DNA of 38,929 bases from Saprospiraceae bacterium (GTDB lineage Bacteria > Bacteroidota > Bacteroidia > Chitinophagales > Saprospiraceae), in NCBI GenBank assembly GCA_025055285.1, contig JANWXM010000030.1, positions 1-38,929 on the forward strand. Reading direction: 5' to 3'. Below the pieces are notes generated by a model that did not search any database, had not been told where the DNA came from, and saw only the letters and a program-made list of their open reading frames with translations. The position numbers and the translations under genes were made by a program. Positions 15,156 to 23,468 of this stretch are shown here, piece by piece. Each line of letters starts with the position of its first letter. The stretch's first letter is position 1.

Positions 15156-16436
15156 ATGCATCTGCTTTTTCGCCGCGTGCGCATATTTGTGGAGGGACGC
15201 CTAACGGAGCCTCAAGATCTCTTGGTTCGCGAGGGTGTCATTATGGCGATTGGGCCAGCGCTTCCCATACCGTCGGGCGCCAAAACAATTGCTTTTCCCG
15301 ATGAGGTATGGGCGATGCCAGGGTGGTTAGATGTGGGTGTCCAAGTGGGTGAGCCGGGCTACGAGCATCGAGAAACACTTCACACCGTGGCGCAGGCGGC
15401 AGCAGCAGGTGGATTTACGGCAGTAGCGCCTTTTCCCAATACCTTGCCAGTGGCCGACGATAAAGGCGGTATTGCATTTATTCATCACAAAACGGCGAAA
15501 GAACCAGTACATTTTTACCCGATAGGAGCCTTGTCCGTTGCTACGGCGGGTAAGGATCTGGCAGAGTTATACGATATGCACGCAGCAGGTGCCGTGGCAT
15601 TTTCCGACGGCTGTGAGCCGTTACAAAGTGCTGGACTGTTGGTGCGCGCTTTACAGTACACCCAAGCTTTTGGCGGATTGGTTCTCGACTGGCCTTTGCA
15701 TAGGGAACTAGCTGCCGGTGGCCAAATGCATGAGGGCATCGTCAGCACTCGATTAGGCTTGCGCGGCATCCCGCCTCTAGCTGAGGAGATAGCTGTCCAG
15801 CGCAGTTTGAGTATTTTGGAATACACGGGAGGGCGCCTGCACCTGCATTTGCTTTCTTCAGCCAAAAGCGTAGCACTAGTGCGCGCGGCTAAAGCAGCCG
15901 GTATACCCGTCACTGCCTCCGTGGCCATATTTAATCTTTGCTTTACCGATGAAAACTTGAGCAATTTCGATAGCATGTGGAAAGTGATGCCGCCCTTGCG
16001 CGACGAAACCCATCGCCTCGCCCTGGTGGAAGGTGTAATGGACGGCACTATTGACTTTATCTGCACCAATCATACTCCTTGGCACGTCGAGGCCAAACAG
16101 CTGGAATTCCCCTATGCCGAGCCTGGCGTCATTGGGTTGGAAACGGCCTTTGCCTTGTGCCAAACGTATCTGGCTGATGTTTTTTCTCCTGAAGTGTTGG
16201 TCGAAAAATGGGCACTAGCCCCACGGCGCATCCTTGGCATTCCACAGCCGCAGATCACCGAAGGAGCACCTGCAGAACTAGCCCTTTTTGCTCCATATCG
16301 AGATTGGATGGTTCAGCCTTCTGACATTTACTCGCGCTCGCGCAATACGCCCTTGCTTCACCAGCGCTTGCGAGGCAGGCCCTTGGGCATTATTAGTCGA
16401 GGTCAAGTGGTATGGCAAAATAGCGCATTAGCGTGA
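15156..16436 (+). CDS. Dihydroorotase-like protein, probably non-catalytic (PyrC/PyrX type)
   Basis: The 426-residue amidohydrolase-fold protein aligns with class I dihydroorotases: M-P-G-W-L-D-V-G-V-Q-V-G-E-P-G-Y-E-H-R-E at about 55-73 and a C-terminal G-A-P-A-E-L-A-L-F. The metal-binding H-x-H after the D-V (normally DxHVHLREPG) is replaced by G61-V-Q63, and the catalytic aspartate of the T-D-H-A-P-H motif is asparagine (N305 in C-T-N-H-T-P-W). Such forms are common in Bacteroidota and may serve as a structural or allosteric partner of aspartate carbamoyltransferase. Whether this one has lost all activity is an inference from missing ligands. ATG 15156 is chosen; a TTG at 15117 would add 13 residues before the first strand. 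Confidence 0.85.
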   Translation: MHLLFRRVRIFVEGRLTEPQDLLVREGVIMAIGPALPIPSGAKTIAFPDEVWAMPGWLDVGVQVGEPGYEHRETLHTVAQAAAAGGFTAVAPFPNTLPVADDKGGIAFIHHKTAKEPVHFYPIGALSVATAGKDLAELYDMHAAGAVAFSDGCEPLQSAGLLVRALQYTQAFGGLVLDWPLHRELAAGGQMHEGIVSTRLGLRGIPPLAEEIAVQRSLSILEYTGGRLHLHLLSSAKSVALVRAAKAAGIPVTASVAIFNLCFTDENLSNFDSMWKVMPPLRDETHRLALVEGVMDGTIDFICTNHTPWHVEAKQLEFPYAEPGVIGLETAFALCQTYLADVFSPEVLVEKWALAPRRILGIPQPQITEGAPAELALFAPYRDWMVQPSDIYSRSRNTPLLHQRLRGRPLGIISRGQVVWQNSALA

Positions 16437-16479
16437 GGGAAAGCAGCTGCAGCTCCCCTATTTCTTTCGGTAAATCGCC

Positions 16480-17820
16480 TTACTTCTCCTTGGGCGATTC
16501 AGTAGCCTTTTTAGGCAGTGGATATCGCTCAGCAGGCGCGGTCTGTAAGTTTGGATTCCGCAAGCGCGATTCCGTTGGAGCAGGAATATTGTCGGGTCGC
16601 GGTCGTAATTGAGTCTGGGCGGGAGGCGTAGTCTGGCCGGAGATAGGTGCTTCTACCCGACCTTCTAGCACTGGAAATAACCTCATGCGCTGTAAGATAT
16701 CGGGAGGTAGAGCATTCACATGCATCGTCAGCGAGATGGTATTCATCCGCACGTAGGCATCGGAGGCGTACAAGTAACCTTTTCGCTCTGAAATCTCGCC
16801 CCAAGAATTTTTGACCACGTAAAAGAGACCGCCGTGGGTTTCGTTTACTATACCTGTGATGTGCATTAAGTGGTCATCTTGAGTCTCCAATCGGTCAAAA
16901 GCTTTCTGACGCATTTCTTGAGTGATGACCTTTTCCGGTTCCCAATATTTAAACACGGCGGCAACTTGCTCGGGAGTTTTATTTTTCCAGTCTACATCAG
17001 GCACAATAGCTAGCCCTTCTTTAGCGGAAAATCCTGGATTACTTATGTCTGCATCCCATGCTACAGTGTAACCTCGCTGCAAGGCGTGATTCAGACAGCG
17101 CATCAAGTCATTGAGCGGAAGGTTGTAGTATTGACCGTTGGCGAAGTTGTCGGGTATTTCCAAGACAAAATACGTCCAGAAGGGATGATGGGTAAAGGAG
17201 GTGAGGTGTACGTAATGCTCCGGTTTAATGCCCAGAAAATCGCGAAACGATGTGGGAGTGTACTGAACGCCTTCGTAGACGAAGGTAGTAGGTACGGGCC
17301 CAAATTCATCGTCGAGCACGCGCTCAATCTGAGCTAACCAGTTATCGGCCAATTCATTTCGCTTTGCTTGAGCTATGAAAGTGTCGCAAAGCCGTTTTAG
17401 CGTAGCTTCCAAAGCACCGTGGTCGAGCGGTTTGTTAAGATCTTTTCGACCGGGATAGACACTTTCGGGCACTAGCCCATAGCGTTGGATAGCATTAAGT
17501 TTATCGTGTATTAATCCGCCTTGGCCAAATTGAGCCGCTCCTAAACGGCGGACGTAGTTCTCGCACTTTTGGCGGTAAATGCAGCGCACGGTATACATTT
17601 CCGATAAGTCATGGGCGCCTTTGTTGGTGCGCATCAATTCACTCTCTAGCAGCGAGGCGGCGGCAAAGCTCCAGCAAGTACCTGTGCGTTGTTGGTCCTT
17701 GACCGAAGAGGCAGAGAGGATCTTTACAGGTTTGAATTCGTATGGCTCAGGCTTTTGAGCGTGCGCTAGCAGCGCAAAGGAAACAAAAATGAGCAGACCT
17801 AATCGTTTCTGGTAATTCAT
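16480..17820 (-). CDS. C1B cysteine peptidase (bleomycin hydrolase / aminopeptidase C family), exported
   Basis: The 446-residue protein has a cleavable-looking signal (L-G-L-L-I-F-V-S-F-A-L-L-A-H-A-Q at residues 7-22), unlike the cytoplasmic bleomycin hydrolases, so it is probably periplasmic. The papain-type triad is present: Q-Q-R-T-G-T-C49-W-S-F-A, H in D-D-H-L-M-H-I-T-G, and N in V-V-K-N-S-W-G. The C-terminus has a 70-residue tail rich in P, Q, T and R that is probably disordered. ATG 17820 is preferred because the 18 codons upstream would put residues before the signal peptide. Confidence 0.9.
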   Translation of the reverse strand: MNYQKRLGLLIFVSFALLAHAQKPEPYEFKPVKILSASSVKDQQRTGTCWSFAAASLLESELMRTNKGAHDLSEMYTVRCIYRQKCENYVRRLGAAQFGQGGLIHDKLNAIQRYGLVPESVYPGRKDLNKPLDHGALEATLKRLCDTFIAQAKRNELADNWLAQIERVLDDEFGPVPTTFVYEGVQYTPTSFRDFLGIKPEHYVHLTSFTHHPFWTYFVLEIPDNFANGQYYNLPLNDLMRCLNHALQRGYTVAWDADISNPGFSAKEGLAIVPDVDWKNKTPEQVAAVFKYWEPEKVITQEMRQKAFDRLETQDDHLMHITGIVNETHGGLFYVVKNSWGEISERKGYLYASDAYVRMNTISLTMHVNALPPDILQRMRLFPVLEGRVEAPISGQTTPPAQTQLRPRPDNIPAPTESRLRNPNLQTAPAERYPLPKKATESPKEK

Positions 17821-17927
17821 GGCGCAAGCTGTTATGTGAAATTTGCCGATGTATTTTCGATGCAAATTTCCCAAAAAGGCTGCCTAGTATTCCAATTTTT
17901 TGGTGGCCAAAATATTATTAAAAGTGA

Positions 17928-17950
17928 CAAATGGGGTGGAAACCCATTTG
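17928..17950 (-). terminator. Stem-loop downstream of tex, likely terminator
   Basis: The arms CAAATGGG and CCCATTTG form a perfect 8-bp stem with a 7-base loop, about 50 bases beyond the tex stop on the minus strand. The following minus-strand bases are T-rich (TCACTTTTAATAATATTTT). This suits the end of the accB-accC-tex transcript before the next gene. Confidence 0.45.
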
Positions 17951-18002
17951 CTCTAGAGGGAGAGAAAGCCCTTAATGCGAATACTGCGCGCCCTTCGGAT
18001 GG

Positions 18003-20129
18003 TCAAATGTCGCGCATCGAGAGAGCGATGCGCTGCCGCTCTGCGTCCACTTCTAATACGCGGACGCGAACTGTCTGGTGAAGTTTGACGATGTCAGCAG
18101 GGCTCTGAACGAAGCGATTAGATAGTTGAGATATGTGAACTAACCCACTAATTTTCAGGCCGATGTCCACGAATACACCGAAGTTTGTGATATTAGTGAC
18201 GATGCCCGGTAGGATCATGCCGGGAGTGAGGTCTTCGAGGTGGTGTACGTCGGCAAACTCGAAAGGAGTGGCGCTGCCACGCGGGTCTAGGCCAGGCTTA
18301 TCTAGTTCGCGTAAGATGTCTTGAAGAGTAGGCAGGCCCACGTCGCCACTGATATATCGCTTCAAATTTATGCTTTTGCGAAGATTCTTGTCGGCGATCA
18401 GGTCGTTCAGGCTACAGCCTAAGTCTCGTGCCATTTGGGCAACGAGAGCGTAGCGTTCAGGGTGTATGCCTGTGTTGTCTAGCGGATTTTCTGCATTTCG
18501 AATGCGTAGGAATCCGGCACATTGTTCAAAGGCTTTCGCTCCCAAACGAGGTACTTTTTTCAGTTCTTCGCGCGATCGAAACGGCCCATGCTTGGTTCGA
18601 TAAGTTACAATATTTTGAGCGAGAGCAGGGCCTAGCCCCGAAACGTAGGAGAGTAAGTGTTTGCTCGCGGTATTCAGATTAACTCCCACGGCATTCACAC
18701 AGGACTCAACAGTGCGGTCGAGGGCTTCGCGTAAAAGCGTTTGATTGACATCGTGCTGATACTGTCCGACGCCTATGCTTTTTGGATCAATTTTGACCAA
18801 TTCTGCCAAAGGGTCCATCAAGCGACGGCCAATACTCACGGCCCCGCGTACGGTGACGTCGTAATCAGGCAGTTCCTCGCGCGCTACAGCAGAGGCGGAA
18901 TAGACGGAAGCACCAGCTTCGCTAACCAAATAAAATTCAACGGGCCGCTCAAAGGGTGTATGGCGCAACAATTCCATCGTTTCGCGCCCTGCAGTGCCGT
19001 CGCCGACGGCAATAGCCTCTACCTGAAACATTTCTACGAGATGCACGAGGGTTTTTCGGCTCTCCGAGACTTGTCGCTGCGGTTCGTGAGGGTAAATGGT
19101 AGTATGTTCGAGCAAGTTGCCATTAGCGTCGAGCACAACAACCTTACAACCCGTTCGGAAACCGGGGTCGATGGCTAGTACGCGGCGCTCGCCTAGCGGT
19201 GGTGCCAACAGGAGTTGGCGGAGGTTATCGGCAAAGACGCGAATAGCTTCAGCATCGGCCCGCTGTTTGGCTAAATGACGAAATTCGGTCTCAATGGCTG
19301 GCTGCAAAAGGCGTTTGTAAGCGTCTTCTACGGCCATTTGGACTTGCTGGGCAGCAGCAGCGCTTCCCTTCACCCATAGCTGCCGAAGATCAGCACTTAG
19401 TGCTCCTTCGTCTTGAGGTGCAATAGTGAGGCGCAGATAGCCCTCGTTTTCACCGCGAAACATGGCTAGAATGCGGTGAGAAGGGCATTGAGCCAGTGGT
19501 TCGTTCCAGGCAAAGTAATCGCGGTATTTAGCGCCTTGCCTTTCTTTTCCCTTTACTACCCGGGCGGAAATATGGGCTGAGCGTTCGAAGTGACGACGCA
19601 CGCAGTCGCGCGTTTGGCGGTCTTCGCCGATCCATTCGGCGAGGATATCGCGCGCGCCCTGTAGAGCATCCGCTACAGTGGGAACTTCGCCGTTCAAAAA
19701 GGGTTGAGCAAGAGCTTCGAGGTCATTGATGGATGGTTGCTCTAAGAGGCGACGCGCCAGCGGCTCCAAACCACGTTCAATAGCCACCGTACCACGCGTC
19801 TTGCGCTTTGGCCGATAGGGGAGATATAGGTCTTCTAGGTCGGTTGGTGTGGAAGCTGCTAAGATGGCTGCTCGTAATTCAGGAGTTAATTTGCCCTGCT
19901 CCTCGATGCTCTGCAATACGACTGCCCGACGCCTATCGAGCTCTTCCAAGCGTTTGTAAGCGCTTTGGATTTCGGCAATGCGCACTTCATCTAGCGAGCC
20001 GGTGGCCTCCTTGCGATAACGCGCGATGAATGGAATAGTAGCGCCGTTTTCCAACAACTTTAGTACGGCCTCAACCTGCTGCGGGCTGATGCCTAGTGCT
20101 TGGCCAATGCTTTGCGCACGAGCGGTCAT
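18003..20129 (-). CDS. tex: Tex-family RNA-binding transcription accessory protein
   Basis: The 708-residue product has the full Tex layout: an N-terminal helical part (I-P-F-I-A-R-Y-R-K-E-A-T-G-S-L-D-E at about 33-49), a YqgF/RNase H-like domain starting near R-V-L-A-I-D-P-G-F-R-T-G-C-K, a helix-hairpin-helix segment (V-N-L-N-T-A-S-K...V-S-G-L-G-P-A-L-A) and a C-terminal S1 domain (G-M-I-L-P-G-I-V-T-N-I-T-N-F-G-V-F-V-D-I-G), as in the Tex structure. Tex binds nucleic acids and affects transcription; its exact role is unsettled. The ATG abuts the accC stop codon directly, which indicates co-transcription with the biotin carboxylase genes. Confidence 0.95.
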   Translation of the reverse strand: MTARAQSIGQALGISPQQVEAVLKLLENGATIPFIARYRKEATGSLDEVRIAEIQSAYKRLEELDRRRAVVLQSIEEQGKLTPELRAAILAASTPTDLEDLYLPYRPKRKTRGTVAIERGLEPLARRLLEQPSINDLEALAQPFLNGEVPTVADALQGARDILAEWIGEDRQTRDCVRRHFERSAHISARVVKGKERQGAKYRDYFAWNEPLAQCPSHRILAMFRGENEGYLRLTIAPQDEGALSADLRQLWVKGSAAAAQQVQMAVEDAYKRLLQPAIETEFRHLAKQRADAEAIRVFADNLRQLLLAPPLGERRVLAIDPGFRTGCKVVVLDANGNLLEHTTIYPHEPQRQVSESRKTLVHLVEMFQVEAIAVGDGTAGRETMELLRHTPFERPVEFYLVSEAGASVYSASAVAREELPDYDVTVRGAVSIGRRLMDPLAELVKIDPKSIGVGQYQHDVNQTLLREALDRTVESCVNAVGVNLNTASKHLLSYVSGLGPALAQNIVTYRTKHGPFRSREELKKVPRLGAKAFEQCAGFLRIRNAENPLDNTGIHPERYALVAQMARDLGCSLNDLIADKNLRKSINLKRYISGDVGLPTLQDILRELDKPGLDPRGSATPFEFADVHHLEDLTPGMILPGIVTNITNFGVFVDIGLKISGLVHISQLSNRFVQSPADIVKLHQTVRVRVLEVDAERQRIALSMRDI

Positions 20130-21473
20130 TTACGCTTTTCTAAAATCCCAAGTGTTGAGAAAGCCCGTGTGGAAATTACCCTTTCGGAAATCTTCGTTCT
20201 GCATCAATTTCTGATGAAAGGGCACCGTTGTTTTGATGCCCTCCACAATGAATTCGTCTAGAGCGCGCTCCATTTTCGTAATGGCCTCGTCGCGGGTGCG
20301 CGCTCGCACGATGAGTTTGGCAATTAAAGAATCGTAGTAAGGAGGAATGGTATAGCCGCTGTATACATGAGTGTCTACACGCACTCCGTGTCCTTTAGGC
20401 GAATGGAAGGAAGTGATGCGTCCAGGGCTAGGGCGGAAGTCGTTGAAGGGGTCTTCGGCGTTGATGCGACACTCGATAGCATGCATCTCGGGAAAATAAT
20501 TGCGCCCGGAGATGGGAACACCCGCAGCAATTTTGATTTGTTCTTTAATTAGGTCAAAATCAATGACTTCTTCCGTTACTGTATGTTCTACCTGGATGCG
20601 AGTGTTCATTTCCATGAAGTAGAAGTTGCGATACTTATCTACGAGGAATTCTACAGTGCCTACACCCTCATAGTTAATGGCATGGCAGGCCTTAATGGCA
20701 GCAGCACCCATTTTTTCGCGTAATTCGGGTGTCATGAACGGCGAGGGCGACTCCTCGACCAATTTCTGATGACGGCGCTGGATGGAGCAATCGCGCTCCG
20801 AGAGATGGCAAGCCTTTCCATACTGGTCTCCAGCCACCTGAATCTCAATGTGGCGCGGCTCTTCAAGGAATTTTTCAAGGTATATGCCGTCGTTTCCGAA
20901 GGCAGCCTTTGCCTCTCGGCGGGCAGTTTCCCACTGGCTTTCAAAGTCTGACTCTCTCCATACGATGCGCATGCCCTTTCCGCCGCCGCCGGCAGTAGCT
21001 TTGAGCATAATCGGATAACCGATTTCCCTTGCGAGGGCTAGGCCGGTCTTTACGTCGGTAACTAACCCCTCTGAGCCTGGTATGCAGGGCACTCCGGCGG
21101 CCCGCATCGTTTCCTTTGCTGTAATCTTGTCGCCCATTTTGCGGATTTGCTCGGGCGTAGGGCCGATGAATTTAATGCCGTATTCTCCGCAGACCTCAGC
21201 AAACGTAGCGTTTTCGGCCAAAAAACCATAGCCTGGATGAACGGCATCGGCATTTGTGATCTCTACTGCCGCCATAATCCGCGGAATGTTGAGGTAGCTT
21301 TCTGCAGAGGGTGGCGGGCCGATACAAACAGCTTCGTCGGCAAAGCGCACGTGAAGGCTGTCGCGATCGGCTGTGGAGTAGATGGCCACGGTCTTGATGC
21401 CCATTTCTTTGCACGTGCGAATGATGCGCAGAGCGATTTCGCCGCGATTGGCGATGAGTATTTTTCGGAACAT
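20130..21473 (-). CDS. accC: Biotin carboxylase subunit of acetyl-CoA carboxylase
   Basis: The 447-residue protein is a biotin carboxylase of usual length (E. coli AccC is 449). Visible are [14 protein letters not shown] at the N-terminus, [11 protein letters not shown], the ATP-grasp loop [10 protein letters not shown], and the catalytic block [16 protein letters not shown]. It carboxylates biotin on AccB with ATP and bicarbonate. ATG 21473 is used rather than the one 12 bases upstream because the family begins with [14 protein letters not shown]. It lies 39 bases after accB on the same strand. Confidence 0.96.
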   Translation of the reverse strand: MFRKILIANRGEIALRIIRTCKEMGIKTVAIYSTADRDSLHVRFADEAVCIGPPPSAESYLNIPRIMAAVEITNADAVHPGYGFLAENATFAEVCGEYGIKFIGPTPEQIRKMGDKITAKETMRAAGVPCIPGSEGLVTDVKTGLALAREIGYPIMLKATAGGGGKGMRIVWRESDFESQWETARREAKAAFGNDGIYLEKFLEEPRHIEIQVAGDQYGKACHLSERDCSIQRRHQKLVEESPSPFMTPELREKMGAAAIKACHAINYEGVGTVEFLVDKYRNFYFMEMNTRIQVEHTVTEEVIDFDLIKEQIKIAAGVPISGRNYFPEMHAIECRINAEDPFNDFRPSPGRITSFHSPKGHGVRVDTHVYSGYTIPPYYDSLIAKLIVRARTRDEAITKMERALDEFIVEGIKTTVPFHQKLMQNEDFRKGNFHTGFLNTWDFRKA

Positions 21474-21512
21474 GGTATACCTCAATTTCCTAAAAGTTGC
21501 CCGTCAAAGTGG

Positions 21513-22037
21513 TTAAAGAGGCTCTACTAGAAAGAGAGGTTGGTCGTACTCTACGGGAGAGGCATCTTCAACGAGCACTTTGGCGATTTTGCCTTTTACC
21601 TCAGATTCAATTTCGTTAAACAATTTCATGGCCTCGATGATGCAGACTTTGGTTCCTACATCTACGATGTCGCCTACTTTTACAAAAGGAGGCTTGTCCG
21701 GGCCTGGTGAGCGGTAGAAGGTGCCCACCATAGGCGACTTGATAGGGATTAAGTTGCTAGCAGGTGCAGCCTCTGGCGCAGGTGGTTCGCTTGCGGGCGC
21801 AGGTGCTGCCTGCGCAGGAGCTGGGGTAGCCATCGGAGGCAAGGGTGGAAGAGTTGGCACAGAAGTGGGCATCGTCGCCACAGGAGGAGGAAAGGCAACT
21901 ATAGAAGGCCCTGTGTTCGTCTCTGTTTGAGTCTGATTGCGAATGACGAGCTCAAAATCGCCTTCTTTTAGAATGAATTCAGCAATTTTACTTTTGCTTA
22001 CTAGGCGAATAAGTTCCTGTATATGATTGATGTCCAT
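21513..22037 (-). CDS. accB: Biotin carboxyl carrier protein of acetyl-CoA carboxylase
   Basis: The 174-residue protein has three parts: a short N-terminal helix region ([10 protein letters not shown]), an Ala/Pro-rich flexible linker at about 50-95, and a C-terminal biotinyl domain with the attachment lysine K138 in [12 protein letters not shown]. Phe after the Leu, instead of Met, is common in this phylum. It carries carboxybiotin between AccC and the carboxyltransferase AccAD, whose genes are not in the window. It forms an operon with accC and tex. Confidence 0.96.
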   Translation of the reverse strand: MDINHIQELIRLVSKSKIAEFILKEGDFELVIRNQTQTETNTGPSIVAFPPPVATMPTSVPTLPPLPPMATPAPAQAAPAPASEPPAPEAAPASNLIPIKSPMVGTFYRSPGPDKPPFVKVGDIVDVGTKVCIIEAMKLFNEIESEVKGKIAKVLVEDASPVEYDQPLFLVEPL

Positions 22038-22104
22038 AAAAATATAGTTTTGACTCGCCCGAAGGTATGGCTTTATTCACAAGGCGCTGGTGGGCGCTGT
22101 GCTG

Positions 22105-22671
22105 TTATTTTTTAACGCGTTCGATGTATTCGCCCGTAGAGGTATCAATCTTAATGTAATCTCCTGTTTCGCAGAATAGCGGTACGCGCACTTCTGCACC
22201 CGTTTCCACAATTGCCGGCTTTAGGGCGTTGGTGGCGGTGTCCCCGCGAACTCCCGGTTCGGTGTAGGTGATCTGTAACACCACGGTCTGAGGCATTTCT
22301 ACTGCTAAAGGAATTTCCTTCTGAGCGTGATAAAGGACGTCTACCACTTCGCCTTCTTTGAGAAAACGAGCATTCTCAATCATGTCGGCCGGAACGGTAA
22401 TCTGTTCGTAGTTTTCTTGGTTCATCAACACTAAGGAGTCGCCCTCTGGATAGAGGTATTGAAATTTACGGCGTTCTACCCGTACTTCGTTGATGGTATG
22501 CCCGCTTTGAAAGGTGTGTTCAATAATTTTTCCCGTGGTAGTGCTCTTCAACTTTGTCCAGACCTTACCGCTACCTCGACCAACCTGGAAGCGCTGAAAG
22601 TCAATAACTTTCATAATGTCGTTGTTCAACTCGATGCAAAGCCCATTTCGAATATCTGCCGTTGTTGCCAT
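22105..22671 (-). CDS. efp: Translation elongation factor P
   Basis: The 188-residue protein has the EF-P layout: an N-terminal KOW-like domain, an OB domain (V-L-Q-I-T-Y-T-E-P-G-V-R-G-D-T-A) and the C-terminal S-T-G-E-Y-I-E-R-V. EF-P helps ribosomes stalled at proline runs. The tip of domain I reads V-G-R32-G-S-G-K; by alignment the residue corresponding to Lys34 of E. coli is arginine. The ATG at 22671 follows a TACCTTTG box by 45 bases; the upstream codons to 22719 are not needed. It is followed by accB at 67 bases, the common gene order in Bacteroidota. Confidence 0.95.
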   Translation of the reverse strand: MATTADIRNGLCIELNNDIMKVIDFQRFQVGRGSGKVWTKLKSTTTGKIIEHTFQSGHTINEVRVERRKFQYLYPEGDSLVLMNQENYEQITVPADMIENARFLKEGEVVDVLYHAQKEIPLAVEMPQTVVLQITYTEPGVRGDTATNALKPAIVETGAEVRVPLFCETGDYIKIDTSTGEYIERVKK

Positions 22672-22716
22672 AATAAAGACTGTTTTGGTGCGTGATTTTT
22701 TTCGCAAAGAGGCGCG

Positions 22717-22724
22717 CAAAGGTA
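22717..22724 (-). promoter_or_regulatory. -7 box before efp
   Basis: On the minus strand the bases read TACCTTTG, an exact TAnnTTTG, 45 bases before the efp ATG. No good -33 TTG is seen at the right spacing. Confidence 0.4.
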
Positions 22725-22773
22725 AGCCTTCTGTCGCTTTTGTGGGTCATCCGGCTCTTCTGTGGAAATGTTT

Positions 22774-23313
22774 CTATAGCTTACCTAGGCGATAACGGCG
22801 AATAAATTCCCAGACGACGATGCCCGCTGCGACGGCGACATTCAGCGAGTGTTTTGTGCCAAATTGAGGAATCTCCAGGGCTCCTGTACATTGTCGAAGA
22901 GCTGCATCTGAGACACCGCTTACTTCGTTGCCTAAGACAAAGGCATAGCGCATATCCCTCTCGACGGTTAACTCCTGAAGCGGAAGGCTAGGATGCACCT
23001 GCTCTACGGCCCAAAGTTGATAACCTGCGGCCTCAAGTTCTTGTAATGCCTGAATGGTGTCTGGGTTGTACGTCCAGGCTACTGAGTCGGTGCTGCCAAG
23101 AGCTGTCTTGTTGATTTCACGGTGCGGCGGGCATGCAGTGATCCCACACAGGACAAGCCGCTCTATTGCGAAGGCATCTGCCGTGCGAAATACCGACCCA
23201 ACATTAAGCGCAGAGCGGAGGTTGTCTAGTACCAACACCAGCGGTACCTTCTCTACTGCGCGAAATTCTTCCACAGTGAGGCGGCCTAACGCAGTTACAG
23301 GTCGCTTTTCCAC
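22774..23313 (-). CDS. TrmH/SpoU-family RNA 2'-O-methyltransferase
   Basis: The 179-residue protein is a minimal SPOUT methyltransferase. Motif 1 is L-D-N-L-R-S-A-L-N-V-G-S-V-F-R-T-A-D-A-F at about 29-48, motif 2 is F-V-L-G-N-E-V-S-G-V, and motif 3 is I-P-Q-F-G-T-K-H-S-L-N-V-A-V-A. The knot region binds S-adenosylmethionine and the N, E and S/N residues are the expected ones. It likely methylates a ribose in tRNA or rRNA; the target is not given by sequence. There is no extra N-terminal RNA-binding domain. Translation starts at GTG 23313, as no ATG or TTG fits better, and a TACTTTTG box lies 23 bases before it. Confidence 0.9.
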   Translation of the reverse strand: MEKRPVTALGRLTVEEFRAVEKVPLVLVLDNLRSALNVGSVFRTADAFAIERLVLCGITACPPHREINKTALGSTDSVAWTYNPDTIQALQELEAAGYQLWAVEQVHPSLPLQELTVERDMRYAFVLGNEVSGVSDAALRQCTGALEIPQFGTKHSLNVAVAAGIVVWEFIRRYRLGKL

Positions 23314-23323
23314 TTTTCTCGTG

Positions 23324-23344
23324 TACTTTTGCCGTGCAAAAGTA
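23324..23344. repeat. Perfect palindrome holding back-to-back -7 boxes
   Basis: The arms TACTTTTGC (23324-23332) and GCAAAAGTA (23336-23344) are perfectly complementary around a 3-base centre. Each arm contains TACTTTTG in its own direction, so it could be two divergent -7 boxes, an operator, or an RNA hairpin in the leader of the methyltransferase gene. The minus-strand box is 23 bases from that gene's GTG. Confidence 0.5.
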
Positions 23345-23468
23345 GACTCCCCTCCTCAAAGAGAGAGAGCGCGCGCACTGCTTTACGGGCGGACTGCTCT
23401 TTGAAGCACGTAGAACTTTCAATCAATCCAGGCGCTCGCTCCCTGTGGGACATGCTGAGCCTTCCTAC

